From NCBI GenBank assembly GCA_003993805.1, contig RSEF01000003.1:111597687-111661686 (forward strand): a stretch of DNA of 64,000 nucleotides, written 5' to 3'. The notes under the pieces are model-generated. The model ran no database searches. It saw nothing but the letters and a program-made list of their open reading frames with translations, and was not told where the DNA came from. A program made the position numbers and the translations under genes. Positions 10,336-21,309 of the stretch are shown here, one piece after another; position 1 is the first letter of the stretch, and each line of letters starts with the position of its first letter. This stretch comes from Himantopus leucocephalus (Eukaryota; Chordata; Aves; Charadriiformes; Recurvirostridae).

Positions 10336-12864
10336 TCTTCAGTGTGTGCATCTGTCTACTGGGAATACATGGGAATACATGCTCGGCCACTTTGTATGGG
10401 AGCTGGGAAGAACAGTAGCCATGACTGCCAGAAAAGGAAGGGGAAAACCTCCTAAGTCTTGGCCTACCAGATCTGGCTATACTTAAAAGAAAATTCTGTT
10501 CATCCCAGTGAAAAGTGACTGTGTTGGGCATCTTAGCTTAATCCCATCCACTGAAACTCCACTGATAAATACCTCTTGACTGGAACAATCTTCTGAGAGT
10601 CTAAAAAAATCTTGGCTCTAATTTTTGTAGTTGTGCAAGTTATATAAATTTAATAATGTGACTGATAAACAACAACTTTTTAGACTAATGAACAGGACTT
10701 TTGTAGACCCTCAAAGGACTGATGTGAACCTACATGCCATATCTCCATATGCCATAATATCTCCAAACAAATAATTTTTTTCAGAAATGAATGCATGATG
10801 CTGTAAATCATTGAAAGATGTCTGTATTTAGTATGTAAGTAAACTAAGCTATTAAAAACTTAATGGAGGGGGACATGGCAGGCAATAGGAGACTAAATGT
10901 TAAAATGTATTGCTTCAGACTAGATTCAAATGATGGAGAGCCATGAGTTCTATTCTTCGGATTCCAGCTGTTGGAAAACTGTGTTTTATTTATTTCATAG
11001 GATGATAACACCTGTTTTTCATGCTGTTTTGCATAAAGAAACCTGGAGGACAAATCCACTGTAAAGTCAAGCTCTATGGCTGGCCTAGGCTGAATGAGTC
11101 CAGCCTTGAAGGAGGAGGGGGAGGAATCAGGCAGAGTCTGAGTTTAGTATTCATCCAGTGAAGGAAGAGAGTATGATACCAGACTGAAGAGTTAAATATT
11201 GTTTTGGAGAAATAACTCATACCTAGAAAGCAATAGTATATAAAATAGTTTCCAATCGGAGCATAGGCTTGAAGACCCTTGCTTAAAAGATTTACTTCAA
11301 GTAACAATGGCATTTGTAAAAATCAAAGCCTGCTTCTAAGTAATTCAAAAACAGAAAGGGAGGCTAAATTTATCAAATAAATTGTTTGCTGCAAATAGTT
11401 CTCCTAGCTCTTTCAGCTATACCTAATTGGCTATCAATAATGCATGGAAATGCTGAGACACTTAAAGAATCATGTAACAGGCATTCCATTATGTAATTAA
11501 GGATCATTAACTATATTAATGACTTTTCTAATTCTTATATTGTTAACCAATCAGTAATGCTTTATGTCAGGAATATACTTTCAAACTTCCCCGCACCAAT
11601 GAAAAAGATACATCTTGCTTATCTAACTCCTGCAGGTAATTCACACAAAAGATTTGGTCTGAATAAATCTTGAGGAAGCGCAAACAAAAGCCAGATGACT
11701 AGATCACACCTCACTAGAGGATTAAGAAAAATAAAGATTGGCAAACCTAATATTTCTAGATAGTCACTAGAAGCTTATAGTGGCTCAAGGGGAAAAAACG
11801 TAACCATATATGTGTACGGGCAGAATACATACGAGATGAGAAGACTGCTGCAGAAGAATTGTGGGACTGCCAATATGAAAATTGCAGATTTTAGCATCTG
11901 CCATGTGAAAATGCTGGTCACATGAGTTAAATCTGTCAAAGGCTGACAGAACTTGTGCTGTTTGCTGTATAAAGAGTACAATTTTCCTTCCAGAATTTGT
12001 TAATATTGAGTCCTCCTCTTTTTATTATTCATAGTGACTTTTGGGGGGATCTTGATATTCTAACTATATAGCAGGGAAATTGTACATTATGCATCATAAA
12101 ATCCTTTTCTGTGAATACGCTAAAGGGTCTTGCTACCCTCTAAGTCTTTGTAGCCACCCCTAACTGGCCAGTGCTGCGGCATGGTTATGTAGCAGCATTT
12201 TCATGTAACATAAAGATGCTAAATGGTATTACATTTCTTTTATGTTAAAAGTTATTTTTTTAAAAAGTTTCAGATTATTGCATCTGGTAAAAGGCTGATC
12301 AGCAATTGGGTTGGGGACTAGTGTGTGAATTCCATAGCAAGCTCTGGTACTCTGTCTCGGAGCTAAAGGGGAGAATAGCATGAAAGAAGGAATAGCTCAG
12401 AAGAGCTATCCATGGAAGTCAAGCAGGGTGGTCACAGTACAGCAGATTGATCTGATAGTCTGTGCTGTGGTTTAAGCTGGAAGAGTTTTTGCCATGGAAT
12501 TAACAGTGCTGTGCACAGGATATTTTAGTATGATGAACTGAAAAGCAGTTCAGTTCAGTTAGAGTAAAAACGAACACTATTACTACTGCAAGGAAAATTC
12601 TTTCCATGTCCAAGCTACTTTGTATTTCTTCATTTTGGTGGTATGTGCAGCACAGATGTATTTTACAGTCCTATAGGAATTAGTCCCGTTGGTTTTGTCT
12701 GTATTTCTTTTCTGAGGAGGACTGGGCCTTGAGAAGTACAGACCCCTTAATCATGGGATGTATCATGTTAGCCTGTGTGTTTGCAAATAGCTGTCCAGAA
12801 CCGGAATCCATAGGTTCAGTCTTATACCTCTGCTAAGAAGGAATTCTTTAACTCAGACATACGT
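10336..12864. other. Gene-free unique sequence
   Basis: No gene or clear repeat was found. A 10-base direct repeat, gggaatacat, occurs twice at 10361-10380. The part around 11340-11560 is AT-rich with clustered TAAT, ATTA and CATTA motifs of the kind seen in vertebrate noncoding conserved DNA, but this is only an impression. Confidence 0.5.
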
Positions 12865-13080
12865 AAACATAATAAACACCCTTTAACTAATATAAAGAAC
12901 TTCACATCTACTCATGTTCAAGTGATTTATGAAGGAAGATAAATACCAGTATTTCTGTTTTATAGATTGAGAAGCAGAGACCGGTGAGCTGAAATGATTT
13001 GTTGAAGGTCATTGGGGCTGCGCTGAAAGGAAAAACCATTGCTTCTAAATCCCATCTCCACAGTACCAAATTTACACCTT
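12865..13080 (+). mobile_element. Ancient MIR/CORE-SINE-like fragment
   Basis: The stretch tctgttttatagattgagaa, then gcagagaccggtgagctgaa, then atgatttgttgaaggtcatt follows the reverse-complement MIR pattern (ttttacagat-ggaaactgag-gcacagagag-gtgacttgcccaaggtcac). It is very diverged. MIR-type SINEs were active early in amniote history, so such fossils are rare in birds. The edges are approximate, and the match rests on the order of motifs rather than on high identity. The strand given is that of the displayed pattern, which is antisense to the usual MIR consensus. Confidence 0.5.
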
Positions 13081-14410
13081 TCCAATTATTTTTACCTAAT
13101 ATAATATGGTTTGTATTCCTGTCTTCATATATATATATCTATATAATGTTACCGCAACACTTTTGCAATAGTGCTCACCAATAATATTTGTAACAGTATT
13201 TCTTCCCCTAATGATTATGTTATAAAAAGGATCATGAGCTTAGGATTTGGAGGTTTTTCCTTTTTATTTTTTCTTTTTTAAAGTAATTCTGTCATCTCCT
13301 TCTCTCCTTCAGCAGTTACCCTGTGCTTTTTGTATATCACGTCTTATATTTTCTTAGTGACTGAACTCACGATCTTGTTGTCTGAGACAGGAGGTTTCAT
13401 TAACCTTATGTTCTGCTGGTATAACTGTTTTGTGGGGTTGGGTTTTTTTCAGCTTTCACTACAATGTTTAAAAGCAATATCAATATTCCAGAGTTACTTT
13501 GCATTGTTTACAGCTCCTGTGTAATTCTTTACTCACCAGTGAATCACCCTGAGTTAGATGTTACTTCTTTGAGTTCCGTTTTTTGTGGGAATTCCTCAGA
13601 TATTACAAAATTTTCTGAAACTTATAAACCTGGCTGTGAGCAAAACATGCAAAAATTTTGTCGTATTTCAGAAAAGTGCTTAAATATGTGCTTAGTATTA
13701 TGATCATGCTTAGATCCCCTTGGCTGTACTCTTACATGTGTCTGTGTTGACACATTTGTCATTATTTGGCTCTAACAGTGGCATTTTCACAGGAGACCTT
13801 GTTGCTGATTTTTAAATGTGAATCAAATATTTAACTCCTACAGTCCATCTAAAAAGAAACCCTCCAACCTAAACTTTGCTAATACAACAGTTTTTAAATT
13901 TTATTGAAAATTATTCATCATAAGGTGAGTTAGTTGGTCTTATTTGAATAATACTTTTGAAAGAAAAATCATAGACCTTTGTAAATCAAGTCTAAGAAGG
14001 ATTTTGTATGTCAAATACTGCTGTGAATCTCATAACTCATGTTTTTTTTCTAGATGTGGAGGAGCAGGGAAGAGTAGAAGACAAGTGTGCATTTCCTACC
14101 ATCAGGCATCTGTTCATGGTTGTCTTAGACATTAAAAATGTTTCCTCCTCTCACTTAACAATCTTAACAATGTATGTTTTCCATGTATTCTAAGTGAAAA
14201 CAAGCTTACATGGACGCTTCTGTATTTTCACTAATGCATTTCACAGTAGGTTTCTCTGGTCCAGGTGAAAAAAAGAATCTACTTTAAAACATCTTTCATA
14301 CTAGAACCATCTCCATTGTAGTTTCTGTTTTGTTTTCTTTAACATTCTCACTAGCCTGCAAAATATTTTTAGTCCTCTGAGAGCGATGTCATCTTGTGCA
14401 CATTATCCAG
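13081..14410. other. Gene-free AT-rich sequence with a TA repeat
   Basis: No gene was found. A short (AT)n microsatellite lies at 13127-13145. The open frames here are under 80 codons and show no motifs. Confidence 0.5.
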
Positions 14411-14752
14411 ATCACGGAATCACGGAATCACGGAATTTTCAGAGTTGGAAGGGACCTCTAGAGATCATCTAGTCCAACTCCCCTGCCAAAGCAGGATTGC
14501 CTAGAGCACATTACTCAGGACTGCATCCAGGCGAGACTTGAAGATCTCCAGAGAAGGGGACTCCACAACCTCCCTGGGCAGCCTGTTCCAGTGCTCTGTC
14601 ACCCTGACCGTAAAGAAGTTTTTCCGTATATTTGAACGGAACCTCCTATGTTCCAGCTTGTGCCCATTGCCCCTCGTCCTGTCATTGGGAACCACTGAAA
14701 AGAGTCTGGCTGCATCCTCCTTCAACCCACCCCTAAGATACTTGTATACCAT
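14411..14752 (-). mobile_element. CR1 LINE 3' end, minus strand
   Basis: Read on the minus strand, this is the last 340 or so bases of a CR1. It encodes the ORF2 C-terminus (frame 14752-14501, with [14 protein letters not shown], then [18 protein letters not shown], then F-K-S-R-L-D-A). A stop, the block ggcaggggagttggactaga and a tail of three attccgtg units (14411-14436) follow. The frame is open to its natural end, so this copy is fairly young. The 5' truncation is near 14752. Confidence 0.93.
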
Positions 14753-16569
14753 AAGATAAGCTACAGATAAGCTACATCTGAAAAAGTTAACAATGTTTTG
14801 ACAACAGTGTGAGTACCCACCCCAGGGGTGCAGGACAAAGCAAGTCTCATTTGGACAACATTATGCTGGATAAGAAAGACAAAGATGCTGCAAGTAAAGG
14901 AAGAACTCTTAATTCTGAACCTAGGTGACAGTCAAACTCTGTGGGGGTAGGATGAAAAGAAAAGAATAGCCTTTTGTTTACCATTTCCCTATTGAAAGCA
15001 AGATCTCCGGCAGTTACCTACAGCTTCTGCAGCCACTAACCCTTTAAGCATGGAAAGCTTGAAGAATAAGAGAAGGTTTTAACATCAGCTCTTTCCAAAC
15101 GGACTTGACTGGGTTTATTTCCAACTTAGGTGGAGGCAGAAGCATTCTTTCACTGGTTACTCTCATAAAAGAGAAGACATCCTGAACTGGCATGATCTGA
15201 TTTTTCCTGAGTTTCACTACCACCAAATCTTTGATACCAGAAAACAAGTAAACCTTCAGAAAGGAGTGGAAAGATACAGATTGGTAGATAGAGAGTCTTC
15301 TTAAAGCAGGGGCCAAAGATCAGAAATGTTTTGCAGGCTTGGGAAATAAGTGCTCATAAGAAGTGGCAGCTGCTTTTGATGAAATTACTGAAAGTTGGTG
15401 CACAGATGAACAAGAAAACAGATTTTCCCTTAATGATGTCCCCAGATTCTTAAATTAAGCCTAGCAGGTAACAAGATCCTTCCTGGATTTCAAAAGATAT
15501 CTCACATCCAGGTGCTGAAACACATTTTTAAAGCCCTGGAAACAAGAGCTTAAAAATTCAGCATCAAAAAAAGCCTGTAATTCCTCCACAGATGTCTCAT
15601 TCTCAAATATAGCACGGGAGCATTCATCTAATGCAAAGCCTAGTTTTTCATGTGTAGCTCAGAGTGCTTGCAAAGGCACAATGTAAGCATGTTACAACTT
15701 GGAACTAGTCACATAAGACCTCAAAGGTATAACATCCGCGTTTTCAAGTGGATTACTTTTGGACTTGGAAAGTAGATAAGGTGGCAAGTATTCCCAAAGA
15801 AAATAGCTATGCTTGAAGAGATAGATAGCAAAAATGCATATTGAAGAATTCTTTCAAAATTGGCAGCTGGTTGACTTGTTGAAAAAGACCCTTAGGGCTA
15901 AAGTTTTTTCCTAAGCCTTTTTTAATTTTATCTTAGTAGTACTTATTGACAGTAATGTTCCTAATGTGTATCTTCAATTACAGTTTAAGGAAACCAGAAA
16001 GATAGTATTGTAATAGTCTTGCTACAGTAATGTGAAGCTGGCAGAGCTGAGTCCATGTCTTTTAGCTTGAAAGCTGAGTACAAAAGGGCTGGATTCATTT
16101 ACCTAAACTGCTTAAATCATATCTAGTGTAATTTTAGAGTCCCTCAAGTACTCAATCTGACCTTCAGAAGGACATAGGTTTATCTAGAGCAGTGTGTCAT
16201 ATCTGCCAACCAAGTGTTGATATTTTGGACAGGTTAAGGTATCTCAAATGGTATTAGATGTCTGTGTTCGGGCAAATTAATCTCATCCTTCTACTGAAAG
16301 ACAGTAAGGCAAGTTTGCTACAGTTTATTTGAGATGTCTGGTAGGCTGAACAAATTAATTTTGCATAGCTATATGCAACAAATGTTTTTCTGAAGCACTG
16401 AGCTTACCAGGTCTGTGTTGATGCAGTTCCTTTGCAGCCATGCGGTAAAACTGGTGGATCATACAGTATTGAATGCATTGTGTGTAAACTACCCAGCTGG
16501 CATGTTCACACCCAGTTGGTTTTGCATTTCTTGAAGGGATTTGCCTCACTGTACAAAAGTTATATACTG
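14753..16569. other. Gene-free unique sequence
   Basis: No gene or clear repeat was recognised. Minus-strand frames at 15044-15316 and 16355-16690 are open by chance as far as can be seen. The second overlaps the decayed CR1 that follows, but its amino-acid sequence is not in the CR1 frame throughout. Confidence 0.45.
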
Positions 16570-17500
16570 CATATTCTTGTATTTCTGTCCAGAGACTTTG
16601 GACCTGGGGGACCAGAAGGCAGATCTTAGCAGTAGTAACTGAAGTAAGAAAGACTTTCGGTACCTTGACTTTATCGACAGCCTTTGCCACTCACTAGGTC
16701 CACTGAGCAGTGAGAACCACTGTGCTCACGCTCTTCTTAGTTTTATTTTGCTGGCGATATAATTATAGCAGCTTTTTTTTTATGGTCTTGAAGTCCCTTT
16801 CTAGATTCACTTCCAGCTTTTCTAACTCCATCCCTGCGTGCTTGAGCAATGCTTCTGCACTTCTTCTGGGTAGCCCTTTTCTGCTTTCTCCTTCTGTGCA
16901 TCCTCTCCCCCCACCCTTTTTTTTTGCATTCAAGGTACGTTCAGAGTTCTCTGTTCATCTAGACAGCCTTCTGCTGCACTTCCGTAATGTCCTGCACATC
17001 AGGATGGACCGTTTTTGGGCTTAAAGGAGACTGTCCTTGAAGATCAACTGTCTGTCCTGACCCCTTTGCCCTCCAGAGCAGTTTTTAACAGAATCCGGCC
17101 AAGTAGATCCCTCAACAAACCTAGACTGGATGCTAGAGTCCGTATATTTCAGTTATTTGGCCTGTGGTGTCTCTCAGGATGTTAAAGTCTACAATCTCAC
17201 CTTCATTGCTGCCAAAGTCACCTTCAATCTTCACTGTCTTCCTTGTTTGTGAGTAACAGATCCAGCAGATTATGTGATGAGCATTAGTACATCTATCACC
17301 TGCAGCAAGAAACAATCTTTGACACACTCCAGGGGTCTCTTGGACTGCTTCCAGACAGCTATCTTGCCCTTCCAGAAGACAATGGGGTGTCTAAGTTTCC
17401 CCATGAATACCAGAGCCTGCAATCAGGAGGCAACTCCCAGTCATCTAAAGAAGGCTTCTTCATCCATCTGTAGCAGACATTTACCATGACAGGTTGTGTT
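16570..17500 (-). mobile_element. Decayed CR1 ORF2 fragment (endonuclease to RT linker)
   Basis: On the minus strand this keeps a run of CR1 ORF2 blocks in correct order. From high to low coordinates these are gtaaatgtctgctacaga (V-C-Y-R), tggagtgtgtcaaagatt, ttgcaggtgatagatg-like ctgcaggtgatagatg, ctgctggatctgttactcac (L-L-D-L-L-L-T-N-K), ttgatcttcaagga (L-I-F-K-D), gggacttcaagacc, and tttactgctaagatctgcct. This is the region between the AP-endonuclease and reverse transcriptase domains, which is usually lost from 5'-truncated bird CR1 copies. Many stops and indels are present, so it is a dead and old copy. Edges are approximate. Confidence 0.75.
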
Positions 17501-19910
17501 GGCCTGCCCTTTCTAACACATAAACCTTTATCTCACCCCTAATCTGGTGAAACTGAAAAGTATAACCCATTCTGTCTACTCATTAGCTAGTATATATCAA
17601 AAATAAAGCGCATGAAGCCAATACCGATTGGTGTTAGTCTGTATTTATACTCAAATAAACAAGAATCAACATCTTTATCTGATCCTTTTAGTTCTTGCAT
17701 TCACGTAGTTATATTAATGTTATAAAGTTTCTGTCAAAAGAAAACCACTTTTAATTTTTTTTGTCCTTTCTTCTAAAATGAGAAAAGGTATTTTTGTTAA
17801 AGAGACTGCAATGGAATAATTAGTGCCTCCTTACCTTGTGTATTGCTCTCTCTATGCAGGAGTTACACACAATTTAAAACATCAATAAGAAGTAAATTGT
17901 TGCAAATTACTATTCTTTCCTCAGTATCCAGTAATTTGCTAGAACCAATAACAATGGTGTCAGAATGTAACCTTGATCAGTTCTGTTCTGTAGTGAACCC
18001 ATTAATTGTTCGCACAATACTAATCCTTTAAGAATACTCAACAAGCCCATGCTAACTCCTTGAGCTTTTTTCTTACTTCTGTTTATAGACCTGAGTGCTA
18101 TATTTCTCCTGGTGTTAATGCTCCTGAACAGCAAGCAAAAGACAAAGAAAAGAGAAGCAAATGTAGCCAACTCAAAGCTTGAGCTAAGCAAGCTATTATC
18201 ACAGCATTGATATAAAATTGACTACTTTGCTGATAAAAAAAAAAAAAAAAANAAAAAGATGATGAAATCCTCTTTCAGCTCTTCTGACTTTCTGTTTCTC
18301 TATCAGTGATATGAGAACTCAAAAATCTGGGCTAAATGCACATATGTGCATTTCTCCGAGAGCCCTTGATTGATATATCCTATGACTATATGCCTTCTTC
18401 CAAGATTATGCTAACTTTATTTTTGGAGATGGGTTGATTTCTCAGATCCAGGAATATACCTGGACCTGCTCAAAAGTAGGTAGGAGGAAGAATTAGCAAC
18501 TACATCTGTGCTTTCCAAGTAAACGCACTAACTAACCACAAAGTCAGAAACAGCATCTCCCTGTATCCTTGTGAACTGTGAAGGAGATCTGAGATGTCTT
18601 AAGTGATCTCACATTTGCTGTGAGCTATATACACACACTCAGACACCTACTGTGAAGCTGCCGATATGCAGTAGCATGTTACCCTGCAGTAACTCATTTG
18701 CGTTTTGAAGCCACGAGCCAACAGACTTAAATCAAGCTGTTCTGCCTGTAAATTGAGAATCCTGTCTACTGAACTTGACACCCCCAGCTGGTGATATGTG
18801 GCTCATTTCTCAGGCAAAAGGTGAAGTGTTGTGTCAGATCAGATATGATTTGTTGTTCTCTTACCAGTTGCCCTGTCCTCATTTCATCACAAAAGTATGG
18901 TGTTGAGGATGGAGAGAATGAGAAGGTGTTTCCTACCTCACCCCATGTCAGGACACACTTTTCCATGGCACAGTCATGTTGTAGGCAGAGATCTAATGGA
19001 TGGGTTGTTGGTTTGAAGAAGTGACATCTGAGAAGGAAGTACCATTAATAATCTGTTTTCTCCTGCAGAAGTATTTGACTGGCATGGTGAAGTTCTGGGG
19101 CACTTAATATAATTGTGTGCATGCACAGGTCTCTTCACCCTTTTAGTAAAGAGAGTGTACAGTGTCCTCCTTGTCACAAAAAAAAAGTGGTTGTCAATTC
19201 CTATTCTCCTCCATCACAAAGGTTTGTATTCCATTGGAATAACTTGCACTTTCTTGACTGACAAGTAACTTCCTCATGTGGGAGAAGGTGTTGAGGGAGA
19301 ATGCGATAAGGAAAGTAGAGGTCAGTTTTCACTAAGAGACTAGAGCAATGACAGACTGGTTAAGAATGATTCTGGTTTGTTAGCTGTGTGTAAATTAACA
19401 TCTGTGAATTTCATGATGAACACTGCTTCTTCTGGATGAATGGTGTTCATTTGTATTCCTTAACATGATCCTCGTGTTCTGTATTTAAATATCATGCTAT
19501 TATTGTGAATTTAGTGGATTTTATTTTGTAATTGAAAAAAAAGATAGAACTGTAACTTCACACTTAAAAATCAGGGTTTCACAGCACAAAATCCAGTTGC
19601 TAAACAGACAGTAGAGTTAAAGGTGCATCAAGGCTGGATTTATGAGCCTTGTCAAAACTTCTGACAAATCTCAGATTCAGTGTGTTATATTTTCATTTTT
19701 TTACTAATGATACTGTGAGACTCTATGAACTGTAAAAGCACTTGGAAGTGAAACAGCTGACTGCACAGTTAGACCAAGGCAATGTTTCCACCAAACCTTG
19801 AAAATGTGTATTGACAGGCGTCTACTAAGCTAAAAAATCTTCTCAAAGACATCTTTGATGCCATTACATGCACAGAGTAGTACAGGGATTTTGCAGTAAA
19901 ATATGTAGGG
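17501..19910. other. Gene-free unique sequence
   Basis: No gene was found. It contains a poly-A run with one N (18235-18257). A minus-strand frame at 17910-18191 has no recognisable domain. Confidence 0.5.
18235..18257. repeat. Poly-A run with an ambiguous base
   Basis: A run of 23 positions is all A except an N at 18252. The N most likely marks a homopolymer length or consensus problem in the assembly. Confidence 0.9.
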
Positions 19911-20490
19911 GTTTTGATGAACAACAGGCTTTAATAACAAGGGTGTAGCCAGCAGCTTGAGAGAAGTGCTTTTTCCCCGTGTCTTTGGTACCTGTCAAGT
20001 ATCTGGGGTATCGTGCCCAGTTTTGGTCTCCCCAGTAAGACTTGCATTCTGGAGTGAGTCCAGAAGGGCCATGAAGCAGATTAGAAGGCTGGAGCACAGC
20101 ATGTATGAATGAGAAAAAGTTAAGGGAGACCGGTTTATCCACCTTGAGTGAAGGCTCAGGGGAGACCCCTTTGCTCCCTCTAGTACCTAGCAAGAGGATA
20201 TAGAGAAGATGGAGTCAGACTCTTCTCAAAGGTGCACATCAGAAGGACAAGAGACAATGATCACAACCTGCAAATTAGAAAACTCCAGTGAAATATAAGG
20301 AGACATTTTTTCACCATGAAGTTGGTCAAAGACTCACAGTTTCCCCAGAAAGGCCTCTCAGTTCTTGGAGATATTAAACATTTAATTGTACAAGGCTGTA
20401 AACAACTTGATGTAACAACAAAATTGGTCCCACTTTGAGCTGGGGAACAGAGTATATGAACTAAAAAGGGCCGTTAAATTATTCTTTGAG
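19911..20490 (+). mobile_element. Old CR1 LINE copy
   Basis: CR1 blocks appear in order with heavy decay: gtgtagccagcagcttgaga, cccagttttggtctcccca, ggagtgagtccagaagggcc, ggctggagcacag, agaagatggagtcagactct, agaaggacaagagacaatg, ttcttggagatattaaaca, ccactttgagctgggg. The last part, to about 20490, is only a faint trace of the 3' tail. There is no usable frame. It ends about 60 bases before an LTR inserted at 20553. Confidence 0.8.
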
Positions 20491-20547
20491 TCTTTTAATC
20501 TGTATAGTTGTATTTAGAAAGGGCCCTTGGAGAAATATGCATCATGA

Positions 20548-20552
20548 AGGTG
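20548..20552. repeat. Target-site duplication, left copy (AGGTG)
   Basis: AGGTG lies directly before the LTR and is repeated exactly at 21305-21309 directly after it. A 5-bp duplication is what ERVL-class integration usually leaves. Confidence 0.75.
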
Positions 20553-20715
20553 TGTATTGGGTTTGCGTGGCAAGGTGTATGGGGGGGCTTCTGTGAGAAG
20601 CTGCTAGAAGCTTCCCCTATGTTCAACAGAGCCAATGCCAGCCAGCTCTAAGATGGACCTGTTGCTGCCCAAGGACAAGCCCATCAGTGATGGTGGTAGC
20701 ACCTCTGGGATAGCC

Positions 20716-20722
20716 TATTTAA
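20716..20722 (+). promoter_or_regulatory. TATA-like box in LTR
   Basis: TATTTAA, followed by a purine-rich stretch, lies about 160 bases into the LTR at a position suited to the U3 promoter. Activity in this bird is unknown. Confidence 0.4.
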
Positions 20723-20814
20723 GAAGGGGGAAAAAACCTGAGCCACTCCAGCAATTGCAGCCAGAAAGAGGAGTGAGAATACGTGAGAGCAACAACTCTG
20801 CAGACACCCAGGTC

Positions 20815-20914
20815 NNNNNNNNNNNNNNNNNNNNNNNNNNNNNNNNNNNNNNNNNNNNNNNNNNNNNNNNNNNNNNNNNNNNNNNNNNNNNNNNNNNNNN
20901 NNNNNNNNNNNNNN
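20815..20914. other. Assembly gap of 100 N
   Basis: Exactly 100 consecutive N, the conventional size for a gap of unknown length. It lies inside an LTR, where multi-copy sequence often breaks assembly. Any open frame crossing it is an artefact. Confidence 0.99.
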
Positions 20915-21113
20915 CTGAGGAGGAAGGAGTGGCAGAGACAACGTGGGATGAACTGACTACGACCCCCATTCCCCATCCCCCTGCGCTGCTCATGGTGAGG
21001 AGGGAGAGAAAATCAGGAATGAAGTTGAGCCAGGGAAGAAGGGAGAGGTGGGGGGAGAGGGTGTTTTTAAGATTTGGGTTTATTTTTCATTATCCTACTT
21101 TGATTTGATTGGT

Positions 21114-21119
21114 AATAAA
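21114..21119 (+). terminator. Polyadenylation signal in LTR
   Basis: AATAAA (within ggtaataaattaaatt) about 190 bases before the LTR end fits the R-region polyadenylation signal. This is a position-based inference. Confidence 0.45.
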
Positions 21120-21304
21120 TTAAATTAATTTCCTCAAGTCAAGTCTGTTTTGCCCGTGATGGTATTTGCTGAGTGATCTCTCCATGCCCTTATCTCAACT
21201 CATGAACCTTTCGTTATATTTTCTCTCCCCTGTCCAGATGAGGAGGGGAATGATAGAGCAGTTTTTGTGGGCACCTGACATCCAGTCAGGGTCAACCCAC
21301 TGCA

Positions 21305-21309
21305 AGGTG
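21305..21309. repeat. Target-site duplication, right copy (AGGTG)
   Basis: An exact copy of 20548-20552, directly after the LTR terminal CA. Confidence 0.75.

Larger units (their letters stand above)
20553..21304 (+). mobile_element. Solo ERV LTR with internal assembly gap
   Basis: The element begins tgtattgggtttgcgtggca and ends gtcagggtcaacccactgca, so it has TG and CA termini. A perfect AGGTG duplication flanks it. It has a TATA-like TATTTAA at 20716-20722 and AATAAA at 21114-21119. The opening and closing blocks match an LTR type widespread in bird genomes. No gag, pol or env sequence is beside it, so it is a solo LTR. One hundred N replace part of the middle (20815-20914), so the true length is unknown. 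ERVL class is inferred from the 5-bp duplication. Confidence 0.85.

Noticed and set aside
16355..16690. 111-codon minus-strand frame
   Set aside because: Its upstream half overlaps the decayed CR1 but not consistently in the CR1 frame. The rest has no recognised homology.
20635..21108. 157-codon frame crossing 20815-20914
   Set aside because: It passes through 100 N inside an LTR, so its continuity is an artefact.
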